Origin: an uncultured Thiotrichaceae bacterium
Lineage (GTDB): Bacteria; Pseudomonadota; Gammaproteobacteria; Thiotrichales; Thiotrichaceae
Length of the DNA stretch: 64,000 nt
Direction of reading: 5' to 3'
Assembly: GCA_937925855.1 (NCBI GenBank)
Contig: CALAMO010000025.1
Location: forward strand, 1 to 64,000
The notes beneath the pieces are model-generated. The model was not told the DNA's origin, searched no databases, and saw nothing but the letters and a program-made list of their open reading frames with translations. Position numbers and translations under genes: made by a program. Position 1 is the stretch's first letter, and every line of letters starts with the position of its first letter. Positions 45,868-54,059 of this stretch are shown here, in pieces.

Positions 45868-47247
45868 TTATTCCCCATAAACCTCATAAATATCGCGCCA
45901 GGGCCGGTTTTCATAGGCGACCCGCTTAATATTAATCAGATGCAGCGCGGTGACATTATCGGATGTGATCGAGCCTGACCACGTTCCAGTGCCCAGCATA
46001 AAACTTGGTTCCAGGTCAGTCGAAAACCCCATGCCTCCCATAATGGCGGGTGTATTAGCCAGCACGCGCCCCACCGGAATCCGTGAAAATGCGGAGACGA
46101 TTTCTGGCTCGTTGGCATGTACTACCGCTGAGTGACCCCAGCCTTCAAAGCGCGCAATACGATCCGCCAGTTGCAGACCGTGTTCGCTGTCTTTGGCCTG
46201 ATAAAACGCTAGCACTGGATTTAGTTTTTCCGCCGACAGCGGGCGCTGCCAGCCAATCTCGCTTTCCTCTGACACCAAACAGCGGGTGCGCGGTGGAATG
46301 GAAAAACCGGCTTTATCAGCTAAGACCTGTGGGCTCTGTCCAACATGATTTGGGTTCATCGCCTGCTTGCCGGTGAAAATCACCTGTGCCAGCCGCTCGG
46401 CCTCGGCGGGCGTACAGAAGTAGGCGCCCCGCAGTTTGAGCTGGTGGCGTAATTCACGCGCAATGGACTGATCCGCAATCACGGCCTGCTCTGATACGCA
46501 GGCTGTGCCGTAGTCAAAGGCTTTGGACGTGATAATCATCTCCGCCACTTCATCCAGCTCGTCGGTTTTGGAGGCGTGGACATAACACGGCACATTACCC
46601 GCCCCCACCGCTAGGGTTGGCTTACCGGATGAATAGGCCGCTTTGACCATTGCGGGGCCGCCGGTCGCCATCACAATGGAGGTGCGGCGATGTCGCATCA
46701 ATTCGGCAGTGCCTTCTAAAGTGACCTGATCCAGACACTGAATCAGTCCCTTGGGTGCGCCCATCTGTTCGGCCACATCCGCCATGATTTTGATGGTTGC
46801 CTGGCCACACCGCAGGCCGCGCGGATGGGGTGCACAGACAATCGCATTACCCGCTTTCACTGCGGATAAGACTTTATAGATAATGGTCGACGTTGGATTA
46901 GTCACTGGAATCAGCGCGGCTACCACGCCCATCGGCACGCCCAGTGCTGCAATTTTGGCGCGATCATCACGCCATAGCACGCCTAGCGTCGTCACATCGC
47001 GCAGATAGTCCGCCACCGACAGCGCATTAAATAGGTTCTTAACGCGCTTATCGGCCACATTACCATAACCCGTTTCCGCCACCGCCAGCTCGCCCAACCG
47101 TTTGGCTTCTGGCTCAATTGCCCGCGCCATGGCCTGTACGATGTCATCAATCTGCTGGGGGTCGGTATGTAGAAAACGGTTATAGGCTTCCCAGGCTTTT
47201 TCGGTAGCCCGGCGGGCGCTGGCGATGGATTGCAGGTCTTTATCCAT
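45868..47247 (-). CDS. CoA-acylating aldehyde dehydrogenase (BMC-associated)
   Basis: A 459-residue dehydrogenase of the EutE/PduP/AdhE/SauS branch, which converts an aldehyde plus CoA and NAD+ to acyl-CoA. Signature segments are AETGYGNVADKRVKN, GVVAALIPVTNPTSTIIYK, GNAIVCAPHPRG, TGGPAMVKAAYSSGKP and the catalytic cysteine C250 in FDYGTACVSEQAV. The pattern is nearer to AdhE or sulfoacetaldehyde dehydrogenase than to PduP. GGAGG five bases before ATG 47247 fixes the start, overlapping the preceding stop by eight bases. Its helical N-terminus (DLQSIASARRATEKAWEAY) may also be an encapsulation helix. No phosphotransacylase gene is seen nearby. Confidence 0.9.
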   Translation of the reverse strand: MDKDLQSIASARRATEKAWEAYNRFLHTDPQQIDDIVQAMARAIEPEAKRLGELAVAETGYGNVADKRVKNLFNALSVADYLRDVTTLGVLWRDDRAKIAALGVPMGVVAALIPVTNPTSTIIYKVLSAVKAGNAIVCAPHPRGLRCGQATIKIMADVAEQMGAPKGLIQCLDQVTLEGTAELMRHRRTSIVMATGGPAMVKAAYSSGKPTLAVGAGNVPCYVHASKTDELDEVAEMIITSKAFDYGTACVSEQAVIADQSIARELRHQLKLRGAYFCTPAEAERLAQVIFTGKQAMNPNHVGQSPQVLADKAGFSIPPRTRCLVSEESEIGWQRPLSAEKLNPVLAFYQAKDSEHGLQLADRIARFEGWGHSAVVHANEPEIVSAFSRIPVGRVLANTPAIMGGMGFSTDLEPSFMLGTGTWSGSITSDNVTALHLINIKRVAYENRPWRDIYEVYGE

Positions 47248-48457
47248 AGGTGCCTCCGTGCTGCGCCGCTGCGCCGCTGACAATACGTTCGATAGCCGAG
47301 CGGGCGTCGTCGATATTGTCGGCCTGTATGCCGATATTATCTAAGCGCCGCCCGGCACTTTGTAAGTCGCCGTCGAGTAAGGCTGAACCCAGCTGGATCA
47401 TGGATTGGGTCAGGGGCGTTGCGATACCGGCTAATGCGGCGGCGGAGACTAGCGGGGCGAGTGAGCCGATAATGGCTGAGCGCAACATCGCATGGCTTTC
47501 CGCCACGCTGGGTACGGCACGCATGCCTTCGCCCTGAGCGGTACCGGCATATTGATCCAGTAATGTCTCCACCGCTGCTAAGTCGCGCACGCCATAGGCC
47601 TGTGCAATGCGACAGCGTTCCTGCCAGAGTGCGGTGATTAGGCTGATATGTCCGTCTCCAAGCAGGTTACGGAAGTTATGGTTCTGCGCCAGTGCTACGC
47701 CGCCATAGGGCACCTCTGGCCCACCGCTAGGTAAGGCGCACCCACCCAGGAGTAGGGCGGGTGCATCCACGACGGAGGAACCATCATGAAAACCACTGTG
47801 TAACGCGGAGTGTACCGCAGTAAGATTCGGAAAAATCGCCGCCAAGCCGCTGAGTACGGCTTTATTTTGCGCGGGTAAACAGGCCGCCGCGACCGCACTT
47901 CTGCGCGCTAAATGCAACGCGCCGTTTTGCTCATTCACCCAAAAGGGTAAACCCGGAATATCTACCAGGGTGACAGCAGCCTGACAGCCGCCTATGCGCA
48001 GCAGCCAAGCGACCTCAACGCAGCCAAATGTGCGCGCATTCGGTAATACGACGACCTGACCTTCATGCAGGTGATCCGCTAACACCATCGCGTACGTTCG
48101 CTGCTTATGCACCGGGCCGGTGAGGATAATCACCTCGGCCGCGTTAATCGCAGTATCCAGCTCAGCGCTGGTCTGAATCGACGGGCCGCTGCTTTGATCG
48201 ACATGAAAGCTGCCAATCGGGCCTGCACCACGCAGGGTGATGGCTCCTCGGCTACGGAGGGCGGCCAGCTCACTGCCATAGGCGGAAAAAAGACTCACTT
48301 CCAAGCCAGCCGCGAGTGCGACTGCCGCCAGCATGCGTGCTTCCGCATCCCCGCCCAGAATAGCGATTTTCCGGTAGTGCGGCATTGTGGCTAGGGGGCG
48401 GTCGGGGCGGCTGCGACTGACCGCAGCAGCAAACTGCTCAAATTCTCCGGTACTCAT
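47240..48457 (-). CDS. opine/octopine dehydrogenase-like protein, BMC-associated
   Basis: A 405-residue protein with a Rossmann N-domain (KIAILGGDAEARMLAAVALAAGLEVSLFSAYG) and a helical C-domain (LHSGFHDGSSVVDAPALLL, DGHISLITALWQERCRIAQAYG, then a long helix bundle), the build of opine dehydrogenases that reductively join an amino acid and a 2-oxoacid. The dinucleotide loop is GGDAEA instead of GGGNGA, so cofactor binding is uncertain. Residues 1-24 (MSTGEFEQFAAAVSRSR then PDRP) form a short amphipathic helix plus linker, like a BMC encapsulation peptide. It lies 33 bases after the BMC-H gene. Confidence 0.72.
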   Translation of the reverse strand: MSTGEFEQFAAAVSRSRPDRPLATMPHYRKIAILGGDAEARMLAAVALAAGLEVSLFSAYGSELAALRSRGAITLRGAGPIGSFHVDQSSGPSIQTSAELDTAINAAEVIILTGPVHKQRTYAMVLADHLHEGQVVVLPNARTFGCVEVAWLLRIGGCQAAVTLVDIPGLPFWVNEQNGALHLARRSAVAAACLPAQNKAVLSGLAAIFPNLTAVHSALHSGFHDGSSVVDAPALLLGGCALPSGGPEVPYGGVALAQNHNFRNLLGDGHISLITALWQERCRIAQAYGVRDLAAVETLLDQYAGTAQGEGMRAVPSVAESHAMLRSAIIGSLAPLVSAAALAGIATPLTQSMIQLGSALLDGDLQSAGRRLDNIGIQADNIDDARSAIERIVSGAAAQHGGTYG

Positions 48458-48490
48458 GGTGCGGCTTAACCTCTATCTAATCCACCTCAA

Positions 48491-48799
48491 CTAACTTGCC
48501 GAACCCACCAGATTATTAATCAGCGTTTCTGTCTCGCTGTCTGGGCGTGGAATAATGTGTACTGCCACGAGTTCGCCCACTTTATTCGCTGCTGTTGCAC
48601 CTGCGTCTGTGGCCGCTTTCACCGAACCGACTTCGCCGCGCACCAGCGTAGTAATGAGGCCGCCACCGGCTTTTTCCTGGCCGATAATAGTAACGTTAGC
48701 AGCTTTCACCATCGCATCCGCTGCTTCAATCGCAGCGACGATGCCACGGGTCTCGATCATGCCCAGTGCGGTTTGACCTGGGGTTGGTTTTGTTGCCAT
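48491..48799 (-). CDS. BMC-H microcompartment shell protein (hexamer-forming)
   Basis: A 102-residue single-BMC-domain protein that forms the hexameric tiles of the shell facets. Visible segments are [60 protein letters not shown] and VAVHIIPRP. The pore loop is AGGGL where PduA has GSG. It is the only BMC-H gene in the window, so facets would be made of one hexamer type plus the BMC-T trimer. GGAG in the ACAGATG upstream region is replaced by AAGGAGCAACAG, a good ribosome site. Third gene of the operon. Confidence 0.96.
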   Translation of the reverse strand: MATKPTPGQTALGMIETRGIVAAIEAADAMVKAANVTIIGQEKAGGGLITTLVRGEVGSVKAATDAGATAANKVGELVAVHIIPRPDSETETLINNLVGSAS

Positions 48800-48865
48800 C
48801 TGTTGCTCCTTGGAAGCGTTGTTTCGCTAGATTCTCTGGGTTTTAACTGTTTTTTGGGGGACGCT

Positions 48866-49132
48866 TTATCCGTTCTCTACGCGATCAATAATCGCCACCA
48901 GACAAGCGTCCACTGGTCGGCCAGCGACGCTACTGACGACCCGCGCCGAAGAGCCTTCTACCAGCACGCACAAATCGCCGACACCGGCACCACAGGCATC
49001 CGCAGCCACAATGCTTTGTGTCAGCACTTTACCGCTGGCATTTTCAATATCAGCGAGCAGCAATTTCTGTGAGATCAAGCTGCTATCCCTAACGGTTGCG
49101 GTGAGCGTGGCGGTGACACGGGCGAGGCGCAT
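48866..49132 (-). CDS. BMC-P (EutN/CcmL) microcompartment vertex protein
   Basis: An 88-residue pentamer-forming vertex protein of the EutN/CcmL family: MRLARVTATLTATVRDSSL, KLLLADIENASGKV, AADACGAGVGDLCVLVEGSS, then the conserved SAR and PVDACLVAIIDRVE. It closes the corners of the icosahedral shell. Its ATG overlaps the TGA of the glutamine-synthetase-like gene by one base (TGATG), showing tight translational coupling. A 66-base gap follows before BMC-H. Confidence 0.95.
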   Translation of the reverse strand: MRLARVTATLTATVRDSSLISQKLLLADIENASGKVLTQSIVAADACGAGVGDLCVLVEGSSARVVSSVAGRPVDACLVAIIDRVENG

Positions 49133-50424
49133 CAGAGGTTCCCCATATACCGGTCAAGTTCGACCTGAGTCACCTGATTCGCCATAAATTCCAGTTCACG
49201 TTCCGCCTGTTGGGCGAGGATTTCAAAGCGGTGCTCACCAATAACGGTTTTCATGAAATCAGAACCCCGCGCCAGTGCCAGCGCAGTTGGCAGGTCAGCC
49301 GGAATCGCTTCGGCATCTTCCAGCTCATAGGCATTGCCCAGGCAGGGCTCACCGGCCTGCATATTCTGCTCAATCCCATCCAGTCCGGCAGCAATCTCAG
49401 TCGCCAGCAGGTAATAAGGATTACAGTCAGCGGAACCGTCGCGTTTCTCAATGCGCACCGCGTTGTCTTTGCCCTCAATCACACGCAGGCCAACGGTACG
49501 GTTATCGTAGCCCCAGGCGGTGTTAATCGGGCAAAAGGTGTAAGGTTGGCGACGACGGTAGGCGTTGGGCGTGGTTGAGTTCGCCAGTGCCATTTCGGCC
49601 ATACGCTTTTGCAGGCCAGCGAGGAAGGCTTTACCAGTGTCATTGAGTTTGCCACCGTCAGCGAAAGCGTTTTTGCCGTCTTTCCATAAGGAATAATGGG
49701 TGTGGAAGCCGTTACCGGATTCTTCGATAAAGGGTTTGGCCATAAAGGTCGCCATATAACCCTGGGACTGGGCCAGTTCACGCACCAGATTTTTGAACAT
49801 AATGACCCGATCGGCGGCCTGTAGCGCTTCGCCGTAGCGGATATTCACTTCGACCTGACCCGCTGCATATTCCGGGTTGGATTGTTCTATCGGGATGCCC
49901 ATGTCGTTAATATCGCGCCGGATGGGGCCAAGTACGTGTTCCAGCTGGGCGGCACGGTCTAAGCCGTAGACCCCAATGCCCCGATCACGCGGCTGTTTGG
50001 TTTCTGGGTCAAGCAGATAAAATTCCAGTTCAGTGCCGACATTGACTTCGTAGCCCATGGCTTGAGCGCGTTCGACCTGAATTTGTAGCGCCTGACGCGG
50101 ATCAATTGGCACCGGCTTGTGATCTTTATCAACGCTGTACGCCATGCAGAAGGCAACTCCCGCTTCCCACGGCACAGCGACTGGCTGGGTCAGCGGCATG
50201 AAGTGAGCGTCGGGATAGCCATTGTCAAAGTTTACATAGGGGGTATCCCAAACATCACAAGTCATATCGATGGCGAATAAGGCGCAGGACATGGCGATGC
50301 CATCTTCACAGACAGCAGGCCAGTGGCTGGCTGGAATACGTTTACCCCGCATAATGCCATTCATATCGCCGATGCCCATGACGACGGTATGGGTACCCAC
50401 AGGCAGAGAGAAATCAGTGCTCAT
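49132..50424 (-). CDS. glutamine synthetase-family ligase (PuuA/GlnT-like), BMC-associated
   Basis: First gene of the BMC operon: a 430-residue ligase of the glutamine synthetase fold. N-terminal MGIGDMNGIMRGKRIP is PuuA-like. The active-site segments are GTELEFYLL, NPEYAAGQVEVNIRYG, NGFHTHYSLWKDG, TTPNAYRRRQP and VRIEKRDGSADCNPYYLL. It has no C-terminal adenylylation loop of housekeeping GlnA and is linked to shell genes, so gamma-glutamylation of an amine (as PuuA does to putrescine) is more likely than ammonia assimilation. AGGAGGA directly precedes the ATG. A palindromic operator lies 29 bases upstream. Confidence 0.9.
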   Translation of the reverse strand: MSTDFSLPVGTHTVVMGIGDMNGIMRGKRIPASHWPAVCEDGIAMSCALFAIDMTCDVWDTPYVNFDNGYPDAHFMPLTQPVAVPWEAGVAFCMAYSVDKDHKPVPIDPRQALQIQVERAQAMGYEVNVGTELEFYLLDPETKQPRDRGIGVYGLDRAAQLEHVLGPIRRDINDMGIPIEQSNPEYAAGQVEVNIRYGEALQAADRVIMFKNLVRELAQSQGYMATFMAKPFIEESGNGFHTHYSLWKDGKNAFADGGKLNDTGKAFLAGLQKRMAEMALANSTTPNAYRRRQPYTFCPINTAWGYDNRTVGLRVIEGKDNAVRIEKRDGSADCNPYYLLATEIAAGLDGIEQNMQAGEPCLGNAYELEDAEAIPADLPTALALARGSDFMKTVIGEHRFEILAQQAERELEFMANQVTQVELDRYMGNL

Positions 50425-50452
50425 TAATCCTCCTCCAAAAGAATGTGCTTTT

Positions 50453-50469
50453 CTGTATACAGTATACAG
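50453..50469. promoter_or_regulatory. palindromic operator upstream of the BMC operon
   Basis: CTGTATACAGTATACAG is a perfect palindrome with 8-base arms around one central base. It begins 29 bases before the ligase ATG. The heptamer GTATACA is repeated, then followed by GTATCAG. The same 15-bp core occurs upstream of the FAD oxidase at 55365-55379. The TGTATACA half-site resembles those bound by GntR-family regulators, but no such regulator is in the window. Confidence 0.75.
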
Positions 50470-50672
50470 TATCAGCTAAATTTCAAGTATGGGTTTAAAA
50501 AAATCTGACCGGGGTGCGGTATGGCGGCTGGAATGCTTTGGGTGCAGCGTTAGTTTTTGGATAAGGGCGCATGTTAGAATGCTGCGCAGCACGTTATGCC
50601 GACCTTGTGGTATATCGTATCGATCATCGCATTTTATGCCATCCAATGTTGCACCAAATTCTGGGAGTTGCT

Positions 50673-51335
50673 ATGCCGTTACTACCTGCTGTTGAAATCG
50701 AACCGCCCGTGCCCGCTACCGCCAGTGTGATCTGGCTGCATGGTCTGGGGGCAGATGGCCATGATTTTGAGCCGGTGGTGCCCCATCTTGGCCTGCCACA
50801 AGACGCGGGGGTGCGTTTTATTTTTCCGCATGCGCCGAAGATCCCAGTAACGATTAATAACGGCTTTGTTATGCCCGCTTGGTATGACATCTTAGAAATG
50901 AACCTAGACCGGAAGGTTGATGTGCCGCAGTTAGAGGCCTCGGCGGCGGCGGTGCATGCGTTTATCGAGCGCGAGATTGCGCGAGGTATCCCCGGTGAGC
51001 GGATTATTATTGCTGGATTCTCTCAGGGTGGCGCGGTGGCCTATCAGGCGGCATTGACTTATGACAAACCGCTGGGCGGATTGCTGGCGCTGTCTACCTA
51101 CTTTGCGACAGCGGAGTCGATTGAGGTGCATGCTGCGAATAAGGCGCTGGCGATTCGGATTATGCATGGCACAGCGGATGGCGTGGTGCCGGAGAGTCTG
51201 GGACGGACGGCGCAGGCTTTGCTGACGGAGATGGGTTATGCCCCTGAGTATGTGACCTACGCGCTGGAACACAGTGTCAGCATGGAGGAGCTACAGGATA
51301 TTGGAGGCTATTTACGGGCGTGGTTGGTGGATTGA
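50673..51335 (+). CDS. carboxylesterase/phospholipase of the APT1-like alpha/beta hydrolase family
   Basis: A 220-residue serine hydrolase. The catalytic triad is Ser in AGFSQGGAVAYQ, Asp in HGTADGVVPE and His in LEHSVSMEEL. The N-terminal SVIWLHGLGADGHDF and FPHAPKIPVTINNGFVMPAWYDI segments are typical of the bacterial EstB-like carboxylesterases. I choose ATG 50673 because GGGAG lies five bases before it. A longer in-frame extension upstream has no matching family sequence. It is divergent from the BMC operon and could share its operator region, though nothing links its function. Confidence 0.9.
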   Translation: MPLLPAVEIEPPVPATASVIWLHGLGADGHDFEPVVPHLGLPQDAGVRFIFPHAPKIPVTINNGFVMPAWYDILEMNLDRKVDVPQLEASAAAVHAFIEREIARGIPGERIIIAGFSQGGAVAYQAALTYDKPLGGLLALSTYFATAESIEVHAANKALAIRIMHGTADGVVPESLGRTAQALLTEMGYAPEYVTYALEHSVSMEELQDIGGYLRAWLVD

Positions 51336-51421
51336 TAAACGAAGCATGATGTCTATCAAAAACACCTGTGAGCCGTGTTGAGGAATAGGCGCTATGTGAT
51401 CAAGCTTAAACAGAGCTCAAA

Positions 51422-52099
51422 TTAGTTACTCATTATTTCATCTTCTGGTGCGTACATTTCCAGGCGTGCATTTTCGATTTGATAGCCCGCTTGCGCTAGG
51501 TCTGTGGTTACCGGCTCAACTTTGATTTCGCCAATCACCCATACCGGCTGGTAAATATCCGACATTGGGATGCTTTTACCTTCCTGCGGTTTAACTAAGA
51601 CGGTTTGATTAATCGGTGGCGGCGGTGAATGAATGCAACTGCCGAAATAGGGCACTAGCAGAAACTCGCCGACGACGCCGTTGTTCTCATCCAGGGGGGA
51701 CACAAAGCCGGGGATTTTAACCGTTTTACCCGCCAGGGTTGCATCGGTAGGCGCGCGGTTAAACTCGTTTTTGATTTTAGTGAAGAGTTCGATTTCCTCT
51801 GGCGAACCTTCTTCGATGGCATCAATTTGGCTGCGGTATTTGGCGATTATGGCGTCTGGGCGGAAACCCTCGGGCACCAAATCTTCCCACATAATGTTAT
51901 TAATTTCCGTAGTCGCCTCCGTTGAGGCTGTTTCAGCGGCGGGAGCAGGCTGGATGACATCTTTAATGTCAGTCCCTATTGCGGGCGCGTTCTCCGGCAG
52001 GCTGTTAGTGGCGGAGACGGTTTGGATAGACGTATAGCCATAGGCACCTAGCAAGAGGGTGGCCGCTAGGCCAGCAACGAGGAACAATTTTATGCGCAT
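51422..52099 (-). CDS. DUF3299 protein, ZrgD-like, exported
   Basis: A 225-residue protein with an N-terminal membrane anchor or signal peptide (FLVAGLAATLLLGAYGY) and a DUF3299 domain: MWEDLVPEGF, KTVKIPGFVSPLDEN, EFLLVPYFGSCIHSPPPPINQ, YQPVWVIGEI. It is the last gene of the zur-zrg operon, five bases beyond the permease stop. In Vibrio cholerae a DUF3299 protein belongs to the ZrgABCDE zinc-acquisition system. The role of the domain itself is not known. A conserved Cys-His pair in SCIH may bind metal. Confidence 0.85.
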   Translation of the reverse strand: MRIKLFLVAGLAATLLLGAYGYTSIQTVSATNSLPENAPAIGTDIKDVIQPAPAAETASTEATTEINNIMWEDLVPEGFRPDAIIAKYRSQIDAIEEGSPEEIELFTKIKNEFNRAPTDATLAGKTVKIPGFVSPLDENNGVVGEFLLVPYFGSCIHSPPPPINQTVLVKPQEGKSIPMSDIYQPVWVIGEIKVEPVTTDLAQAGYQIENARLEMYAPEDEIMSN

Positions 52100-52104
52100 T
52101 TTTT

Positions 52105-53364
52105 TTAAACCTTGACGGTTAATCCGTCCTGTAGAGAGCGTTTATAAGCGATCCAACCCGGAATGATGCTGAACAACATCGCTAATAAAATGACTAGTGC
52201 GAGCAGCAGCCAGTCAGCGCTTTGCGGCAGCCAATAATTTAAGTATAAGCCATACGCATCAGCAATCCAGGGTTGAGCGAAGCCTACTACAAACCCGGTG
52301 ATCAGCATGCCGCCTAGCCCGCCTAGCACGGCGATAATGCACGCTTCCAAGATGAACAGCAAAAAGACCTGGCCGGGATAAGCACCGACGGCGCGCAGTA
52401 TCGCCATTTCGCGCCGTCGCTCATTCAATGTCGATAATAGCGTAGTCAGCATACCCAATAGCCCGGCAATGAGGACAAAAACCGTGATAATCCTGAGCAC
52501 AATTTCAAACTGCCCCAGCGCATTCCACAGCTCGGCCAGTGCGACCCCTGGAAGGGTGGCAAGCAGGGCTTCGCGCCGGTAATCATTAATTTCACGTTGC
52601 AGCCGAAAAGCCGCACTGCGAGTTTTCAAGCCGGTCAGAAAAGCGGTAATCACTTTGGGTTGCAAGTCCATTTTAGCCACGCTGGCCGCTGGTAAATCCA
52701 ATTCAGGCGCGATTGCACCATCTTCCCAGCCAACGTGAATCGCCTCAATGCCTTGCAGCGAGACGTGCACAGTACGATCGACGGGTGTGCCGGTGGGCTT
52801 CAAAATACCGGTGATGGTAAACGGCTTATTCTCATGTTTGGTAAAGCTGGTGGGGCCAGCCCCATGGGCTAATATAATCGTGTCACCGACTTTATAATCC
52901 AGCTGGGTCGCGACCTCAGCGCCAACGACGGTGTCAAAAACGCTTTGAAAGGGTGCGCCGGACTGAAAGGTGAGATTTTGCTTATTGGCGTAGCGGTAGT
53001 ACTTAAAGTAATCGGTGTTGGTGCCCAGAACGCGGTAACCCCGGTGCGAATCGCCCAGCGACAGCGGCACCGTCCACTTGACCCATTTATGCTGCGCAAA
53101 GTGCTGGTAGCTGTCCCAGCTAATATTATTGGTAGCATTGCCAATGCGGAACACGCTATAGAGCAATAGCTGTACTGGCCCACTGCGGGCACCGACCACC
53201 AGATCCGTACCGCTGATGGTGCTCATAAAGCTGTTGCGCGCTTCTTTCCGAATGTATTCGACGCCTAATAATAGCGCGATACTAATCGCGACTGAGAGCA
53301 GCGTCAGCAGCAGACTGACGCGCCGATTCCATAAACTTCGCCAGGTGAGCTTGAGTAATATCAT
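52105..53364 (-). CDS. ABC transporter permease (FtsX/MacB-like), Zrg system
   Basis: A 419-residue permease with the MacB-type plan: one N-terminal helix (VSLLLTLLSVAISIALLLG), a large periplasmic domain, then three C-terminal helices (VLRIITVFVLIAGLLGMLTTLL, VFLLFILEACIIAVLGGLGGML, WLLLALVILLAMLFSIIPGWIAY). The segment NERRREMAILRAVGAYPGQV is the FtsX signature. It overlaps the ATPase gene by four bases. MacB-type transporters usually move substrates out or move lipoproteins; here its role with the zinc-binding ZrgA is by analogy with Vibrio. Confidence 0.88.
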   Translation of the reverse strand: MILLKLTWRSLWNRRVSLLLTLLSVAISIALLLGVEYIRKEARNSFMSTISGTDLVVGARSGPVQLLLYSVFRIGNATNNISWDSYQHFAQHKWVKWTVPLSLGDSHRGYRVLGTNTDYFKYYRYANKQNLTFQSGAPFQSVFDTVVGAEVATQLDYKVGDTIILAHGAGPTSFTKHENKPFTITGILKPTGTPVDRTVHVSLQGIEAIHVGWEDGAIAPELDLPAASVAKMDLQPKVITAFLTGLKTRSAAFRLQREINDYRREALLATLPGVALAELWNALGQFEIVLRIITVFVLIAGLLGMLTTLLSTLNERRREMAILRAVGAYPGQVFLLFILEACIIAVLGGLGGMLITGFVVGFAQPWIADAYGLYLNYWLPQSADWLLLALVILLAMLFSIIPGWIAYKRSLQDGLTVKV

Positions 53365-54035
53365 GCCTGATTGACCTCGGCCAGTTCGATCACACGTGGG
53401 AAATGGGTGGCGATATGCGGATCATGACTGACAAAAACTACCGTGCTGTTTTGCGCATCGGCCTGATCAAACAGCAATTTGAGGAAGGTATCACGGGTAT
53501 CACTGTCCAAGGCGGAAGTCGGTTCATCCGCCAGGATAATCTCCGGTTGGCCGATGAGCGCCCGCGCCACGGCAACGCGCTGCTGCTGGCCGACGCTCAG
53601 CTCAGTGACCGGTTTTTGCTGTAGCGCTGCATCCAGCTTCAGGTGGGCTAACAGTTCGGTGGCGGTGGTTTGCACATTAGCGGCGCGTTCCCTACGACGC
53701 GCAGAGAACTGACAGGGTAGAACGACATTTTCCAGCGTCGATAAATACGGCAGCAGGTTAAACTGCTGGAAAATCACTCCCATATGTTGGGCGCGGAAAC
53801 GATCTCGTGCCGTGGCGCGCATCGCATGTAAGGGCTGTTCCAGCAGGCGCAGTTCACCGCGGGTGGGCGATAAAATGCCCGCCAGCAAATTTAACAGCGT
53901 GGTCTTGCCGCTGCCGCTAGCACCGCGCAGAAAAGCATGTTCTCCGCGCTGAATGGCTAGCTCAGGAATATGCAGCGTGTCCTGTGTTTGTTTAGGCCAG
54001 CGGTAAGTCAGCTGGCGCAGTTCAATGACGTTCAT
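53361..54035 (-). CDS. ABC transporter ATP-binding protein, Zrg system
   Basis: A 224-residue MacB/LolD-type ATPase. Walker A is GASGSGKTTLLN, the Q-loop region is MGVIFQQFNLLPYLSTLENV, the signature is LSVGQQQRVAVARAL, Walker B is IILADEPTSALD and the H-loop is VFVSHDPHIA. It pairs with the permease encoded next, with a four-base overlap. It begins 24 bases after the zrgA stop. Confidence 0.93.
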   Translation of the reverse strand: MNVIELRQLTYRWPKQTQDTLHIPELAIQRGEHAFLRGASGSGKTTLLNLLAGILSPTRGELRLLEQPLHAMRATARDRFRAQHMGVIFQQFNLLPYLSTLENVVLPCQFSARRRERAANVQTTATELLAHLKLDAALQQKPVTELSVGQQQRVAVARALIGQPEIILADEPTSALDSDTRDTFLKLLFDQADAQNSTVVFVSHDPHIATHFPRVIELAEVNQA

Positions 54036-54059
54036 GGCTGAGGTTTTATCGGCTGATGG

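Noticed and set aside
49132-50424. Housekeeping glutamine synthetase GlnA
   Set aside because: The protein is shorter, lacks the C-terminal adenylylation region, has a PuuA-like N-terminus and is translationally coupled to shell genes. No ntrBC or PII genes are nearby.
43541-50424. Carboxysome or standard Pdu/Eut metabolosome
   Set aside because: There is no RuBisCO, carbonic anhydrase, diol dehydratase or ethanolamine ammonia-lyase, and only one BMC-H gene.
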